A DNA stretch of 52,331 nt, from the NCBI RefSeq assembly GCF_023264675.1, contig NZ_JAHFVG010000041.1, positions 1 through 52,331 on the forward strand, in the 5' to 3' direction. Shown here in pieces: positions 1 through 8,218 of this stretch (positions within the stretch are counted from its first letter, which is position 1; every line of letters begins with the position of its first letter). Source of the DNA: Rhodococcus sp. (in: high G+C Gram-positive bacteria) (lineage in GTDB: Bacteria > Actinomycetota > Actinomycetes > Mycobacteriales > Mycobacteriaceae). The position numbers and the translations under genes were made by a program. The notes under the pieces were generated by a model. The model was given only the letters and a program-made list of their open reading frames with translations, was not told where the DNA came from and ran no database searches.

Positions 1-2047
1 CGTAGGAATCGAACACCATGGAGTAGTTAGCGCGGCCCTGAGTCTTCGACCGAAGGTCTCCGATGTAGCCGAACATCTCCGACAGCGGAACCAGTGCCTT
101 GACGATACGGGCACCGCTGCGTTCCTCCATGGCCTGAATCTGACCACGGCGGGAGTTCAGGTCGCCGATGACCTCACCCATGTAATCCTCGGGCGTGATG
201 ACCTCAACGGCCATGACGGGCTCGAGAATGACAGGGCCGGCCTTCTTGGCGGCTTCCTTGAACGCTTGTGAGCCGGCGACCTTGAAGGCCATTTCCGACG
301 AGTCGACGTCGTGGTACGCACCGTCGAGGAGCGTGAGCTTGACGTTGACCAGGGGGTATCCGGCAAGAACGCCGTACTGCATGGCGTCCTGAGCTCCGGC
401 GTCGACCGAAGGGATGTACTCCCTCGGCACACGACCACCACTGACCTTGTTCTCGAACTCGTACGTCGCGCCGTCTTCGCCTTCGAAAGGCTCGAGCTTG
501 ATGACGACCTTCGCGAACTGGCCGGAGCCACCGGTCTGCTTCTTGTGGGTGTAGTCGTGCTTCTCGACCGTCTTGCGGATGGTCTCACGGTAAGCAACCT
601 GCGGCTTGCCGACGTTTGCCTCGACCTTGAACTCGCGACGCATACGGTCGACCAGGATGTCGAGGTGCAGCTCGCCCATACCGCCGATGACGGTCTGGCC
701 GGTGTCCTCGTCCAGCTTCACCGAGAAGGTGGGATCCTCTTCGGCGAGCTTCTGGATAGCTGTTCCCAGCTTCTCCTGGTCGGACTTGGTCTTGGGCTCG
801 ATCGAGACCTGGATGACCGGGTCCGGGAAGCTCATGGACTCGAGGATGATCTGGTTCTGCGGATCGCAGAGCGTGTCACCCGTTGTCGTGTCCTTGAGAC
901 CGATGACCGCGTAGATGTGACCGGCCGAAGCCGTCGCGATCGCGTTCTCCTTGTTGGAGTGCATCTGGAAGAGCTTGCCCAGACGCTCCTTCTTGCCCTT
1001 GGTCGAGTTGATGACCTGAGCGCCGGAGTCGACCTTGCCCGAGTACACCCGGACGTAGGTCAGCTTGCCGAAGAAGGGGTGCGTCGCAATCTTGAACGCC
1101 AGAGCCGCGAACGGCTCGTCGGCGGACGGCTTGCGAGAGATCTCCTTCTCCTCGTCGCCGACGGCGTGACCGATTGTCTCGGCAACGTCGAGGGGAGACG
1201 GGAGGTAGTCGATGACCGCGTCGAGCATGGGCTGAACGCCCTTGTTCTTGAACGCGGATCCACACAGGATCGGGTACAGCTCGCTGTTGACCGTCATCTT
1301 GCGGATGGCGCCCTTGATCTCTTCGATCGTGAGCTCTTCGCCGCCGAAGTGCTTCTCCAGAAGCGCCTCGTCGGACTCGGCCACGGTCTCGAGAAGCTGC
1401 GTGCGGTACTCGTCTGCGCGCTCTTTGAGGTTTTCCGGGATCTCCTGGATCTCGTACTTCTCACCGAGCTTGGTCTCGCCGGACCAGACGAGAGCCTTCA
1501 TCTGCACGAGGTCGATAACGCCCTCGAAATCGTTCTCGGCGCCGATCGGCAGCTGGATGACCAGCGGCTTGGCTCCGAGGCGATCGATGATGGTCTGGAC
1601 CGTGTAGTAGAAGTCTGCGCCCAGCTTGTCCATCTTGTTGACGAAGCAGATACGCGGAACGTCGTACTTGTCGGCCTGACGCCACACCTGCTCCGACTGC
1701 GGCTCGACACCCTCTTTGCCGTCGAACACGGCAACGGCGCCATCGAGCACGCGAAGCGAACGCTCGACCTCGACCGTGAAGTCGACGTGGCCGGGCGTAT
1801 CGATGATGTTGATCTGGTTGTCGTTCCAGAAGCACGTCGTGGCAGCAGAGGTGATCGTGATGCCACGCTCCTGCTCCTGCTCCATCCAGTCCATGGTGGC
1901 TGCGCCATCGTGAACTTCACCGATCTTGTAAGAGATACCGGTGTAGAAGAGGATGCGCTCGGTAGTGGTGGTTTTACCAGCATCGATGTGGGCCATGATG
2001 CCGATGTTGCGGACCTTGTTGAGGTCGGTCAGCACGTCCTGTGCCAC
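1..2047 (-). CDS. fusA: Elongation factor G, C-terminal end cut by window edge
   Basis: Translational GTPase that drives ribosomal translocation and, with RRF, recycling. The N-terminus reads MAQDVLTDLNKVRNIG and leads into the P-loop AHIDAGKT. It is followed by RGITIT (switch I), IDTPGH (switch II) and FVNKMDK (G4), the full G-domain set. The frame continues through the domain II-V signatures to RANYSMVFDSY at the window edge, so only about 15 residues are missing from a ~700-residue protein. I start it at GTG 2047, preceded by GGCGGG at about 9 nt and matching the usual MAQ start. An in-frame ATG at 2056 would add three residues. It is the third gene of the rpsL-rpsG-fusA (str) operon, lying 130 nt after rpsG; tuf would be expected next, outside the window. 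Identity is secure. Confidence 0.98.
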   Translation of the reverse strand, partial: MAQDVLTDLNKVRNIGIMAHIDAGKTTTTERILFYTGISYKIGEVHDGAATMDWMEQEQERGITITSAATTCFWNDNQINIIDTPGHVDFTVEVERSLRVLDGAVAVFDGKEGVEPQSEQVWRQADKYDVPRICFVNKMDKLGADFYYTVQTIIDRLGAKPLVIQLPIGAENDFEGVIDLVQMKALVWSGETKLGEKYEIQEIPENLKERADEYRTQLLETVAESDEALLEKHFGGEELTIEEIKGAIRKMTVNSELYPILCGSAFKNKGVQPMLDAVIDYLPSPLDVAETIGHAVGDEEKEISRKPSADEPFAALAFKIATHPFFGKLTYVRVYSGKVDSGAQVINSTKGKKERLGKLFQMHSNKENAIATASAGHIYAVIGLKDTTTGDTLCDPQNQIILESMSFPDPVIQVSIEPKTKSDQEKLGTAIQKLAEEDPTFSVKLDEDTGQTVIGGMGELHLDILVDRMRREFKVEANVGKPQVAYRETIRKTVEKHDYTHKKQTGGSGQFAKVVIKLEPFEGEDGATYEFENKVSGGRVPREYIPSVDAGAQDAMQYGVLAGYPLVNVKLTLLDGAYHDVDSSEMAFKVAGSQAFKEAAKKAGPVILEPVMAVEVITPEDYMGEVIGDLNSRRGQIQAMEERSGARIVKALVPLSEMFGYIGDLRSKTQGRANYSMVFDSY

Positions 2048-2177
2048 GGAATTCATCCCGCCTTGTAAGTCGAAGAAGTGGGACTGGTCCAGCGTGAATG
2101 GTGATCAAGCCGTCCAGGTACTCGGATACAACGCCGGAAAGGTACGGAAAGTTTCTCCGTACCCGTCCGACAGGCAA

Positions 2178-2648
2178 TCACCAGCGGTAGTGCGCGAACG
2201 CCTTGTTGGCTTCTGCCATCTTGTGGGTGTCCTCACGACGCTTCACAGCGGCACCGAGGCCGTTGCTGGCGTCGAGCAACTCGTTGGCCAGACGCTCGAC
2301 CATGGTCTTCTCACGACGAGCGCGCGAGAAGGTGACCAGCCAGCGCAGTGCCAGCGTGGTGGAGCGACCGGGACGAACCTCGACGGGCACCTGGTAGGTG
2401 GCGCCACCGACACGACGGCTGCGAACCTCGAGGGCCGGCTTGACGTTGTCGAGTGCACGCTTGAGCGTGACGACGGGGTCGGTGCCGGTCTTCTCGCGAG
2501 CCTGCTCGAGAGCCTGGTAGACGATGCGCTCCGCGGTGGACTTCTTGCCGTCCATGAGGATCTTGTTGACGAGCTGCGTGACCAACGGTGATCCGTAGAC
2601 CGGATCGTTGATCAGCGGCCGCTTCGGTGCGGGGCCCTTACGTGGCAT
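2178..2648 (-). CDS. rpsG: 30S ribosomal protein S7
   Basis: Primary 16S rRNA-binding protein of the small-subunit head, contacting E-site tRNA. The product is 156 aa, the normal actinobacterial length, beginning MPRKGPAPKRP. It contains the conserved RRVGGATYQVPVEV segment at about residues 79-92 and the Arg-rich RWLVTFSRARREKTM helix. Its ATG shares one base with the rpsL stop codon (TAATG), which implies translational coupling in the str operon. Nothing is unusual. Confidence 0.98.
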   Translation of the reverse strand: MPRKGPAPKRPLINDPVYGSPLVTQLVNKILMDGKKSTAERIVYQALEQAREKTGTDPVVTLKRALDNVKPALEVRSRRVGGATYQVPVEVRPGRSTTLALRWLVTFSRARREKTMVERLANELLDASNGLGAAVKRREDTHKMAEANKAFAHYRW

Positions 2649-3022
2649 TAGCTCTTCTCCTTCTTGGCGCCGTAGCGGCTGCGAGCCTGCTTGCGGTTCT
2701 TGACGCCTTGGGTGTCGAGCGAGCCGCGGATGATCTTGTAACGCACACCCGGGAGGTCCTTCACACGACCACCGCGAACGAGCACCATGGAGTGCTCCTG
2801 CAGGTTGTGGCCTTCACCGGGAATGTAAGCGGTGACCTCTACTGCGCTGGTCAAGCGCACACGCGCGACCTTACGGAGAGCAGAGTTCGGCTTCTTCGGA
2901 GTGGTGGTGTACACGCGAGTGCACACGCCACGACGCTGTGGGCTTCCTTTGAGGGCAGCTGTCTTCAGCTTCCGCACCTTGTCGGTGCGGCCCTTGCGGA
3001 CCAGCTGGTTGATAGTTGGCAT
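2648..3022 (-). CDS. rpsL: 30S ribosomal protein S12
   Basis: Decoding-centre protein and the classical streptomycin-resistance locus. The product is 124 aa. Lys43 (in TPKKPNSALRK) and Lys88 (in GRVKDLPG) are both present, so the allele carries the drug-sensitive residues at the two commonest mutation sites. Asp89, the site of beta-methylthiolation in many bacteria, is also present. It is the first gene of the str operon. The start ATG at 3022 follows a GAAGAAAG purine run, and the gene ends in a one-base overlap with rpsG. The leader is described separately. Confidence 0.98.
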   Translation of the reverse strand: MPTINQLVRKGRTDKVRKLKTAALKGSPQRRGVCTRVYTTTPKKPNSALRKVARVRLTSAVEVTAYIPGEGHNLQEHSMVLVRGGRVKDLPGVRYKIIRGSLDTQGVKNRKQARSRYGAKKEKS

Positions 3023-3305
3023 GAACCGGCTTTCTTCGTGTCGCGAGTCTCTATTTCAAAGACCCAGGGATCTAGCAGTTGGAGCAAGAGAACACTGCTC
3101 CTCACCCATTACAGACACCGCGGGTCTCTTGCACCCCGCGGTCGGGTGTGTCGCATACCCCCACACGGCAGCCGCAGAGCATGCTCGAACTGCAACATGA
3201 GCACGGCTGTACCTCGCATAGGCACACAGACGGTCCGGGCACGCCGGACACGACCCATAACGCTACCCGGCGGCGCGGCCTCGGGTCAAAACGCCCCCGG
3301 ACGTG
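3023..3305 (-). promoter_or_regulatory. str operon leader/promoter region
   Basis: Non-coding gap of 283 nt upstream of rpsL that must contain the str operon promoter. I cannot assign -35/-10 boxes with confidence. Two clean inverted repeats are visible. The first is ACCGCGGG (3117-3124) with CCCGCGGT (3135-3142) around a 10-nt loop. The second is GGAGCA (3081-3086) with TGCTCC (3096-3101) around a 9-nt loop. Both could form hairpins in a 5' leader. No convincing coding frame is present. Confidence 0.5.
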
Positions 3306-3824
3306 CTATCGACTGAGGTTGATCGTCAGGTCCATCAGCGTGGTCGCGGCCTCGCACGGGTCGGGAGCACCCGATGCCGGTAGGTACTGCACCCACCATC
3401 CGACGATGCCGGACTCGGGCGAACCTGCGCTCACCCCGCACGACGCAGGATCGTTCGGCGGCTGACTGCGAATCGCCTTGCGGCCCTGCACCGTTATGTC
3501 CGAAATCGTGTACATCATCTTCTGGTTCGTCTCCCGTTCGACGTCCAAGGATCCGTTCTCGAACCAGTTGAACGAGACCTTCACGATGCCGTTCGGGCCT
3601 GCCACGTCCCAGCGGCAGATGGCCCCGAAGAAGCTGCGTTCGATGGCGTCGCCACCCACTGTCGCGGCGATCTGGTCGTCGGCGACGGCGTCGCATTCGG
3701 TGAGAAGGTCCCGCAGTCCCGAGTCGTCGCCACCGTCGAACGACTCCGCTACCGGTGTGCCCGCGACGGTGGTGCTGCACCCGGCGAGCACCAGAACCGA
3801 TGCAAGAAGAAGTGCTCTCTTCAC
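3306..3824 (-). CDS. DUF3558 family lipoprotein
   Basis: Predicted 172-aa exported lipoprotein. It begins at GTG 3824 with MKRALLLASVLVLAGC, a short signal peptide ending in the lipobox LAGC, so Cys16 would be acylated. The mature part has the DUF3558 pattern: LTECDAVADDQI, an ICRWDV cysteine, a FNWFENGS strand, ASCGV and a terminal DPCEAATTLMDLT. These four mature-region cysteines are well placed for two disulfides. Its start overlaps the stop of the paralogue upstream by 4 nt (GTGA), so the two are translationally coupled. DUF3558 proteins are abundant in mycolate actinobacteria and their role is unknown. Family confidence is good; no function can be assigned. Confidence 0.85.
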   Translation of the reverse strand: MKRALLLASVLVLAGCSTTVAGTPVAESFDGGDDSGLRDLLTECDAVADDQIAATVGGDAIERSFFGAICRWDVAGPNGIVKVSFNWFENGSLDVERETNQKMMYTISDITVQGRKAIRSQPPNDPASCGVSAGSPESGIVGWWVQYLPASGAPDPCEAATTLMDLTINLSR

Positions 3825-4333
3825 TGCGCACGCTCGACCGTGAGTTCGGCGAGTTGCTTGGCCACACCGCAAGGATCTGCGGTGGGTGGTTGGTCTCCAT
3901 AGGTAACCGACCAGTGCATGAAATCCTTCCCGAACTGAACGCCGACCTCGCACAGGGAATTGTCGGTCGCCGCGGAGAAACCGGGGTGTCCGTCGAGCTC
4001 GATGTCGTCGGCCGGTCGACCGATCAGTTCCGACCCCGAACGCTCGCGTTGAATCGGGCTGCCGCGATACCAGGAGAAGCTGACCGACGGACCCGAGTAG
4101 CCGGCGACTTCCCACTCGCAGCCGATGGAATTGCGCGTGATCATCGTGAATGCCGGAACCACGAACGCCTTCACCACTTCGTCGTCGGTTACCGAACCGC
4201 ACTGTCCGAAGAACGGGCCCGCTGCGCCGGGATCGGCCGTCGTGGACGCCGCCTGGTCCTGCGCGTCCTCGCCCGATCCACACCCGACCAGCAGCGTCGC
4301 AATGACTACCCCGAGAAGCACTGTCGCCCGCAT
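3821..4333 (-). CDS. DUF3558 family lipoprotein, upstream paralogue
   Basis: Predicted 170-aa lipoprotein starting MRATVLLGVVIATLLVGCGSGED. The lipobox is LVGC with Cys18 as acylation site. The mature domain shows the DUF3558 features FFGQCGSVTDDEV, GCEWEV, VSFSWYRGSP, a SLCEVGVQFG cysteine and DPCGVAKQLAELT, close in layout to the downstream gene. The pair probably arose by tandem duplication and the two are coupled by a GTGA overlap. No strong ribosome-binding site precedes ATG 4333. The next gene upstream ends 35 nt away, so it may belong to the same transcript as guaD and the ABM-domain gene. Confidence 0.85.
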   Translation of the reverse strand: MRATVLLGVVIATLLVGCGSGEDAQDQAASTTADPGAAGPFFGQCGSVTDDEVVKAFVVPAFTMITRNSIGCEWEVAGYSGPSVSFSWYRGSPIQRERSGSELIGRPADDIELDGHPGFSAATDNSLCEVGVQFGKDFMHWSVTYGDQPPTADPCGVAKQLAELTVERAQ

Positions 4334-4368
4334 GCCAGGGACTCTACCCAGCACGAGTGACGGGCGAG

Positions 4369-5352
4369 CTAGTCGAAGTAGTCCCAGAACTGCAACCACT
4401 TGATGGACGCGAAGAGCGTCAATGTCACGGCATAGACCACGACCACGGCCAGGGCCCCGATCAAGGACACCGTGCGGGGCGCGCCGTCGATCGGGTCGAG
4501 CCAGCGCCGGAACCACCCCGTCACCGCGGGCATGAAGAAGTACGTCATGAGCCCGACGCTGAGGATCTGGCTGAGCCACATCGAGAGCCACGGCGGCGAG
4601 CCGATGTCGTCGAGCAGAGGCCCCACGAATCTCGACAGCGTCATGACCGTCGGGTACAGCACCAGTAGAACGAGCATCGCCGTTTTCCAGTCCGGCGTGA
4701 CCTGTGTCTTGCCGTCCTCGACGCGGACGATGGAACCGAACGGCGTGCTGTGGGTGATGACGGAGAAGTCTCCCGTCAGCTGCTTGCGCAGCTCCGGCAG
4801 CGCGGCGCTTCTGACGTCGGACTGCATCCACGCCGACAGTTGGCGGTCGGTTCGAAACCGCAGCACCGACATCCACTTCGAGGCGGTGTCTCCCAGCACT
4901 TCGTCGGTGGGTCGGCCGGGGCCGAGCAGCACCGCACCCTCGAACCCGGAGAAGGAACTGCTGAGTTCGACGAGTTCCTGCTGGCTCGCCAGGAACTCGT
5001 CCTGACGGCCGTTCGCGACGTCGTGAGTGATGATTCCGACGCCCGTTGACGGCGCACTCCCTTCGACGACGATGACGTCGGTGCTGATCCGGTGATGGCC
5101 GAGGCGGTCACCCGAACGCAACAGGGCCGTCCGTTCCGCACTGTCCAGCCACGCGTGCAGGTGCTCTTCCGTGTCGAACGACACCGCGGCAGCCCACTCG
5201 AAGGAGTTCGCGTCAGGCGCCGATATCAGCGCGCTGTCGAACCCGGGGGCGTTCTCCGCCGCCGCGTGTAGTTCGGCCGCCCACGACGCGAAGGTCTCCC
5301 CCGCATCCTCGCGATGGAAGATGCTGACGGCGGTTGCAGGCGCGGTGATCAT
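4369..5352 (-). CDS. Tandem ABM-domain protein with C-terminal membrane segments
   Basis: 327-aa protein. Two ferredoxin-like antibiotic-biosynthesis-monooxygenase (ABM) type domains occupy about residues 5-100 and 105-215; the second has the KWMSVLRFRTDRQLSAWMQS motif. After these come three hydrophobic segments: VLLVLYPTVMTLSRFV, LSQILSVGLMTYFF and SLIGALAVVVVYAVTLTL. This matches the family annotated as antibiotic biosynthesis monooxygenase (COG3224-like), whose substrate is unknown. ABM domains can be quinol or polyketide monooxygenases or heme-binding, and I cannot choose between these. The ATG overlaps the guaD stop by one base (TGATG), so it is the second gene of a guaD transcript. Confidence 0.75.
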   Translation of the reverse strand: MITAPATAVSIFHREDAGETFASWAAELHAAAENAPGFDSALISAPDANSFEWAAAVSFDTEEHLHAWLDSAERTALLRSGDRLGHHRISTDVIVVEGSAPSTGVGIITHDVANGRQDEFLASQQELVELSSSFSGFEGAVLLGPGRPTDEVLGDTASKWMSVLRFRTDRQLSAWMQSDVRSAALPELRKQLTGDFSVITHSTPFGSIVRVEDGKTQVTPDWKTAMLVLLVLYPTVMTLSRFVGPLLDDIGSPPWLSMWLSQILSVGLMTYFFMPAVTGWFRRWLDPIDGAPRTVSLIGALAVVVVYAVTLTLFASIKWLQFWDYFD

Positions 5353-6743
5353 CAGATCTCGTCGATGCGTCGACCCTGGACGTACACCTGAGCGATCGCC
5401 GGTTCCCGCATGGCCATCAGAAGCGCGAACAGCGTCTGATCGCGAGCCAGCACCGGATCCTCGGCTCGGAACCCCTTGTCGACGAGGCCGCCGAGCGGTG
5501 GCCAGGCGGACGGATCGACGACGATGAAGTCGGCTTCCTTGCCCACATCGAAGTTGCCGATGCGATCTTCCATGTCGAGGGCGCGTGCACCGGCCAGGGT
5601 GCCGGTGAACAGCAGTTCCGCCGGATGCAGCGACACGCCCGCGTCGCCCTCCTCGGAGATGTGCACCTTGAACGCGTCGCCGAGTACTCGCGTCAGCAAG
5701 AACTCGTCACCGCCGCCGTAGTCGGAACCGATGGCGATGTTCACCCCCGCCGCAACCGTTCGCTTCCACGGCATGGTTCCCGAGCCGAGGAACTGCTGCG
5801 ACGTCGGGCAATGCGAGATGGACGTGCCCGTCTCGGCCATCCGGGCCAGTTCGGAGTCCTGGCAGTGGACCGAGTGCGCGAGGATGCTGCGCTTGCCGAG
5901 GAAGCTCTTGCCGCCGACCTTCGAGCCAGGCAGGAACTTGCCGTCGTACGTGTCGAGATAGGTCTCGACCTGATACATCTCCTTGGTCGTCGCGACCTCG
6001 CCCGTTCCCGGTCGATCGTTCTCGTTCAGGTGGCTGTGGAAGTACACACCGCGCTCGCGCACCGCGTCGTACAGCTCGCCCAGGTTTTTCAAAGTTTCCG
6101 TGGTCACGGCCAACGAGAAGCGCGGGACGACGGCCACGTGCAGCAGAGCCGTCGCGACATCACCGGTGTCAGCGCCGTGCCACTTCTCGATTTCCTCGGA
6201 GACGAGGCGTACTGCGTCGTCCTCGCTGGTCATGAGGGCTTTCGCCGACTCGGGCCCGGTGGTCTGGACGCCGCGTCCGCTGACCACTCGCAGGCCTCGT
6301 CGTCGCGTCTCCTCGAACAACGCATCCTGCGCGTGAGGGAACGCCGAGCCGAACACCATCGCCTGAGTGGTTCCCGCCGCCACTCGGCGGTCGCAGAAAG
6401 CCACTGCGGCATCGGATGCAAATTCGGGGTCGGCGAACAGACTTTCCGACGGAAAGATGCAGGCGTTGAGCCACTCGAGCAGCTGCCCGCCGCCATAGGC
6501 GTCGCCGATGAAGGTCTGCGGAAAGTGAACGTGGGTGTCCACGAAGCCGGGCAACAGAAACCCCGGACGATGATCGACGACCGTTCCCTCGGGAGCGGAG
6601 TCGAATTCACCGACATAGGTGATGACGCCCGAATCGTCGACGACGATCGCGCCGTCCTCGATGGATACGAGCGCCGCCGCTGCACCGTCGACAGTCGGTG
6701 ATCCGGCGATATGAAAGACGTGTCCCCTATGTGTCTGACTCAC
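5352..6743 (-). CDS. guaD: Guanine deaminase
   Basis: 463-aa amidohydrolase-superfamily enzyme converting guanine to xanthine plus ammonia in purine salvage and catabolism. The metal ligands are visible in order: PGFVDTHVHFPQ (His71, His73), FHSHLNEN, LAHSVHC and IGSDYGGG (the catalytic Asp). ISHCPTSQQFLGSG is also characteristic of guanine deaminases. Length is normal. The gene starts 50 nt after the TetR gene of the acyl-CoA operon, so read-through from that operon is possible. It may instead have its own promoter, as I see none clearly. Downstream it is coupled to the ABM-domain gene. Confidence 0.9.
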   Translation of the reverse strand: MSQTHRGHVFHIAGSPTVDGAAAALVSIEDGAIVVDDSGVITYVGEFDSAPEGTVVDHRPGFLLPGFVDTHVHFPQTFIGDAYGGGQLLEWLNACIFPSESLFADPEFASDAAVAFCDRRVAAGTTQAMVFGSAFPHAQDALFEETRRRGLRVVSGRGVQTTGPESAKALMTSEDDAVRLVSEEIEKWHGADTGDVATALLHVAVVPRFSLAVTTETLKNLGELYDAVRERGVYFHSHLNENDRPGTGEVATTKEMYQVETYLDTYDGKFLPGSKVGGKSFLGKRSILAHSVHCQDSELARMAETGTSISHCPTSQQFLGSGTMPWKRTVAAGVNIAIGSDYGGGDEFLLTRVLGDAFKVHISEEGDAGVSLHPAELLFTGTLAGARALDMEDRIGNFDVGKEADFIVVDPSAWPPLGGLVDKGFRAEDPVLARDQTLFALLMAMREPAIAQVYVQGRRIDEI

Positions 6744-6793
6744 AGTGAGAGCGAACCACGGGCACGGAGTTCGCGCTTGCCGACGGGTTCAAT

Positions 6794-7450
6794 TCATCCG
6801 CCGAGCGCGGCGATCTCACCCTCACTGATCTCGACGCGATGCGGTGCCGTCGTGATCTTCAGCGTCGAGTCGAGTACACCTGCCCATGCCCGGACGATTT
6901 CGCTGCGCCTGCGCGAGTCGTCGCTCAGCACGTCGGCGAGGCCGAGACCGCGGGCCAGGTCGAGCGTCGCCTGCACGAGACGATGGGTCTGGGGATCGTG
7001 ATCGTCGGCACCCAGCTGTTCGACGGCCATCCGGTGCGCCACTCGGCCGAATTTGTTCTCCAGCGGAAGTACGCGGGCTCGCATCTCCGGATCGGCAGCG
7101 GCAGCAGTCCACACCTGCAGCGCCGCCTTGAACATCGGGCCGGTGAAGTACTCGATGAGCCGCTCGACGACGGCCTCGGTGCGTGCGGGCCCGATCGGCA
7201 GATGCGTCGACTCGCGCCGCGCCTCGTCCATCCGCGTGTCGAACATGTAGTCCAGCGCGGCGGTGATCAGATCCTCACGCGTCGGAAAGTGGTGTTGCGT
7301 CGCGCCGCGTGAGACCCCGGCCTTCTCGGCGACGACGCCGACAGTCGTCGCTACCCAGCCTTGATCGGCGAGCGAGGCGATAGTTGCTTCGAGCAGCCGT
7401 TGGCGCGTGGCCCTACTCCGGTCCTGCTTGGGTTCACGCGCCGTCACCAT
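6794..7450 (-). CDS. TetR/AcrR family regulator (AtuR-like position)
   Basis: 218-aa repressor. The N-terminal helix-turn-helix lies around residues 36-62 (TTVGVVAEKAGVSRGATQHHF), followed by an all-helical ligand domain. It is the last gene of the acyl-CoA operon, starting 6 nt after the enoyl-CoA hydratase stop. This implies autoregulation, with a CoA-ester or terpenoid as a plausible effector (inference). A candidate palindromic operator lies at 16619-16634, in front of the first gene of the same operon. TetR regulators control atu and related branched acyl-CoA clusters in other bacteria. Confidence 0.88.
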   Translation of the reverse strand: MVTAREPKQDRSRATRQRLLEATIASLADQGWVATTVGVVAEKAGVSRGATQHHFPTREDLITAALDYMFDTRMDEARRESTHLPIGPARTEAVVERLIEYFTGPMFKAALQVWTAAAADPEMRARVLPLENKFGRVAHRMAVEQLGADDHDPQTHRLVQATLDLARGLGLADVLSDDSRRRSEIVRAWAGVLDSTLKITTAPHRVEISEGEIAALGG

Positions 7451-7456
7451 GTCTGC

Positions 7457-8218
7457 CTACTTCTCCCAACTGGGTGGTCTCTTCTGTAGAAAGGACATCA
7501 TCCCCTCCCGCGCTTCGTCCGATGCAAACAGCCTTGCCGAGTGAGCCGCGAGCGCGGTGCCACGTTCGTCGATCCCCGCGAGAATTGCCGCGGTGACCAG
7601 CTTCTTCGACTCGGCGAGACCCTGTGGCGACGACTGCCGAAGCGAGCCGAGGATCTCCTCGACGGTGGATCCGGGTTCGGAGCTGGCCTCGCTGATCAGT
7701 CCGATGGCCTCGGCCTCGTGCGCTCCGAACTTCTCGCCGGTGACGAAGTAGCGGCTCGCGGCACGGGAGTTCATCCGCGGAAGCAACGTCAGCGACACGA
7801 TCGACGGTGCGAGGCCGAGACGGGCTTCGGTGAGCGCGAACGTCGACGCAGGTCCGGCAACGACGATGTCGCATGCCCCGACCAGTCCCATTCCCCCTGC
7901 CCTCACATGGCCGTCGATCCGACCGATGACGGGTTTCGGAGTGTCGAGGATCGCCCGCAGCAGCGTGAGCATCTGCTCGGTGCGGCCTTCGACCGAACCG
8001 CCCGCTTCGGCGAGATCCGCACCGGCGCAGAATGTTCCACCGGTGTGAGTGAGGACGACGGCACGAACGTCGCGATCTTTTCCGGCGTCGGCCAGTCCGG
8101 TGGTCAGCTCGTCCACCAATTGGCTGGAGAGGGCGTTTCTGTTGTGCGGCGTATCGAGAGTGAGGGTGGTGACTCGGTCCTCGGTGGTTACGGCGACCGC
8201 GGGCAGGCGCACATCCAT
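7457..8218 (-). CDS. Enoyl-CoA hydratase/isomerase family protein
   Basis: 253-aa crotonase-fold protein. The first oxyanion-hole strand is GTFCAGADL and the second is HVRAGGMGLVGACDIVVAG. A TEARLGLAP segment follows at the position of the first acidic active-site residue in crotonases. Within this operon it would hydrate the unsaturated product of the carboxylase, either isohexenylglutaconyl-CoA (AtuE role) or methylglutaconyl-CoA; the sequence alone does not decide. Its ATG overlaps the stop of the acyl-CoA dehydrogenase upstream by one base (TGATG). Confidence 0.85.
   Translation of the reverse strand: MDVRLPAVAVTTEDRVTTLTLDTPHNRNALSSQLVDELTTGLADAGKDRDVRAVVLTHTGGTFCAGADLAEAGGSVEGRTEQMLTLLRAILDTPKPVIGRIDGHVRAGGMGLVGACDIVVAGPASTFALTEARLGLAPSIVSLTLLPRMNSRAASRYFVTGEKFGAHEAEAIGLISEASSEPGSTVEEILGSLRQSSPQGLAESKKLVTAAILAGIDERGTALAAHSARLFASDEAREGMMSFLQKRPPSWEK

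Noticed and set aside
311..2068. Long open frame on the plus strand opposite fusA (also long ones at 20883-23441 and 26381-28798)
   Set aside because: High-GC third-position bias keeps the antisense frames open; translations are Arg/Leu/Asp-rich without family motifs, and the minus-strand genes there are certain.
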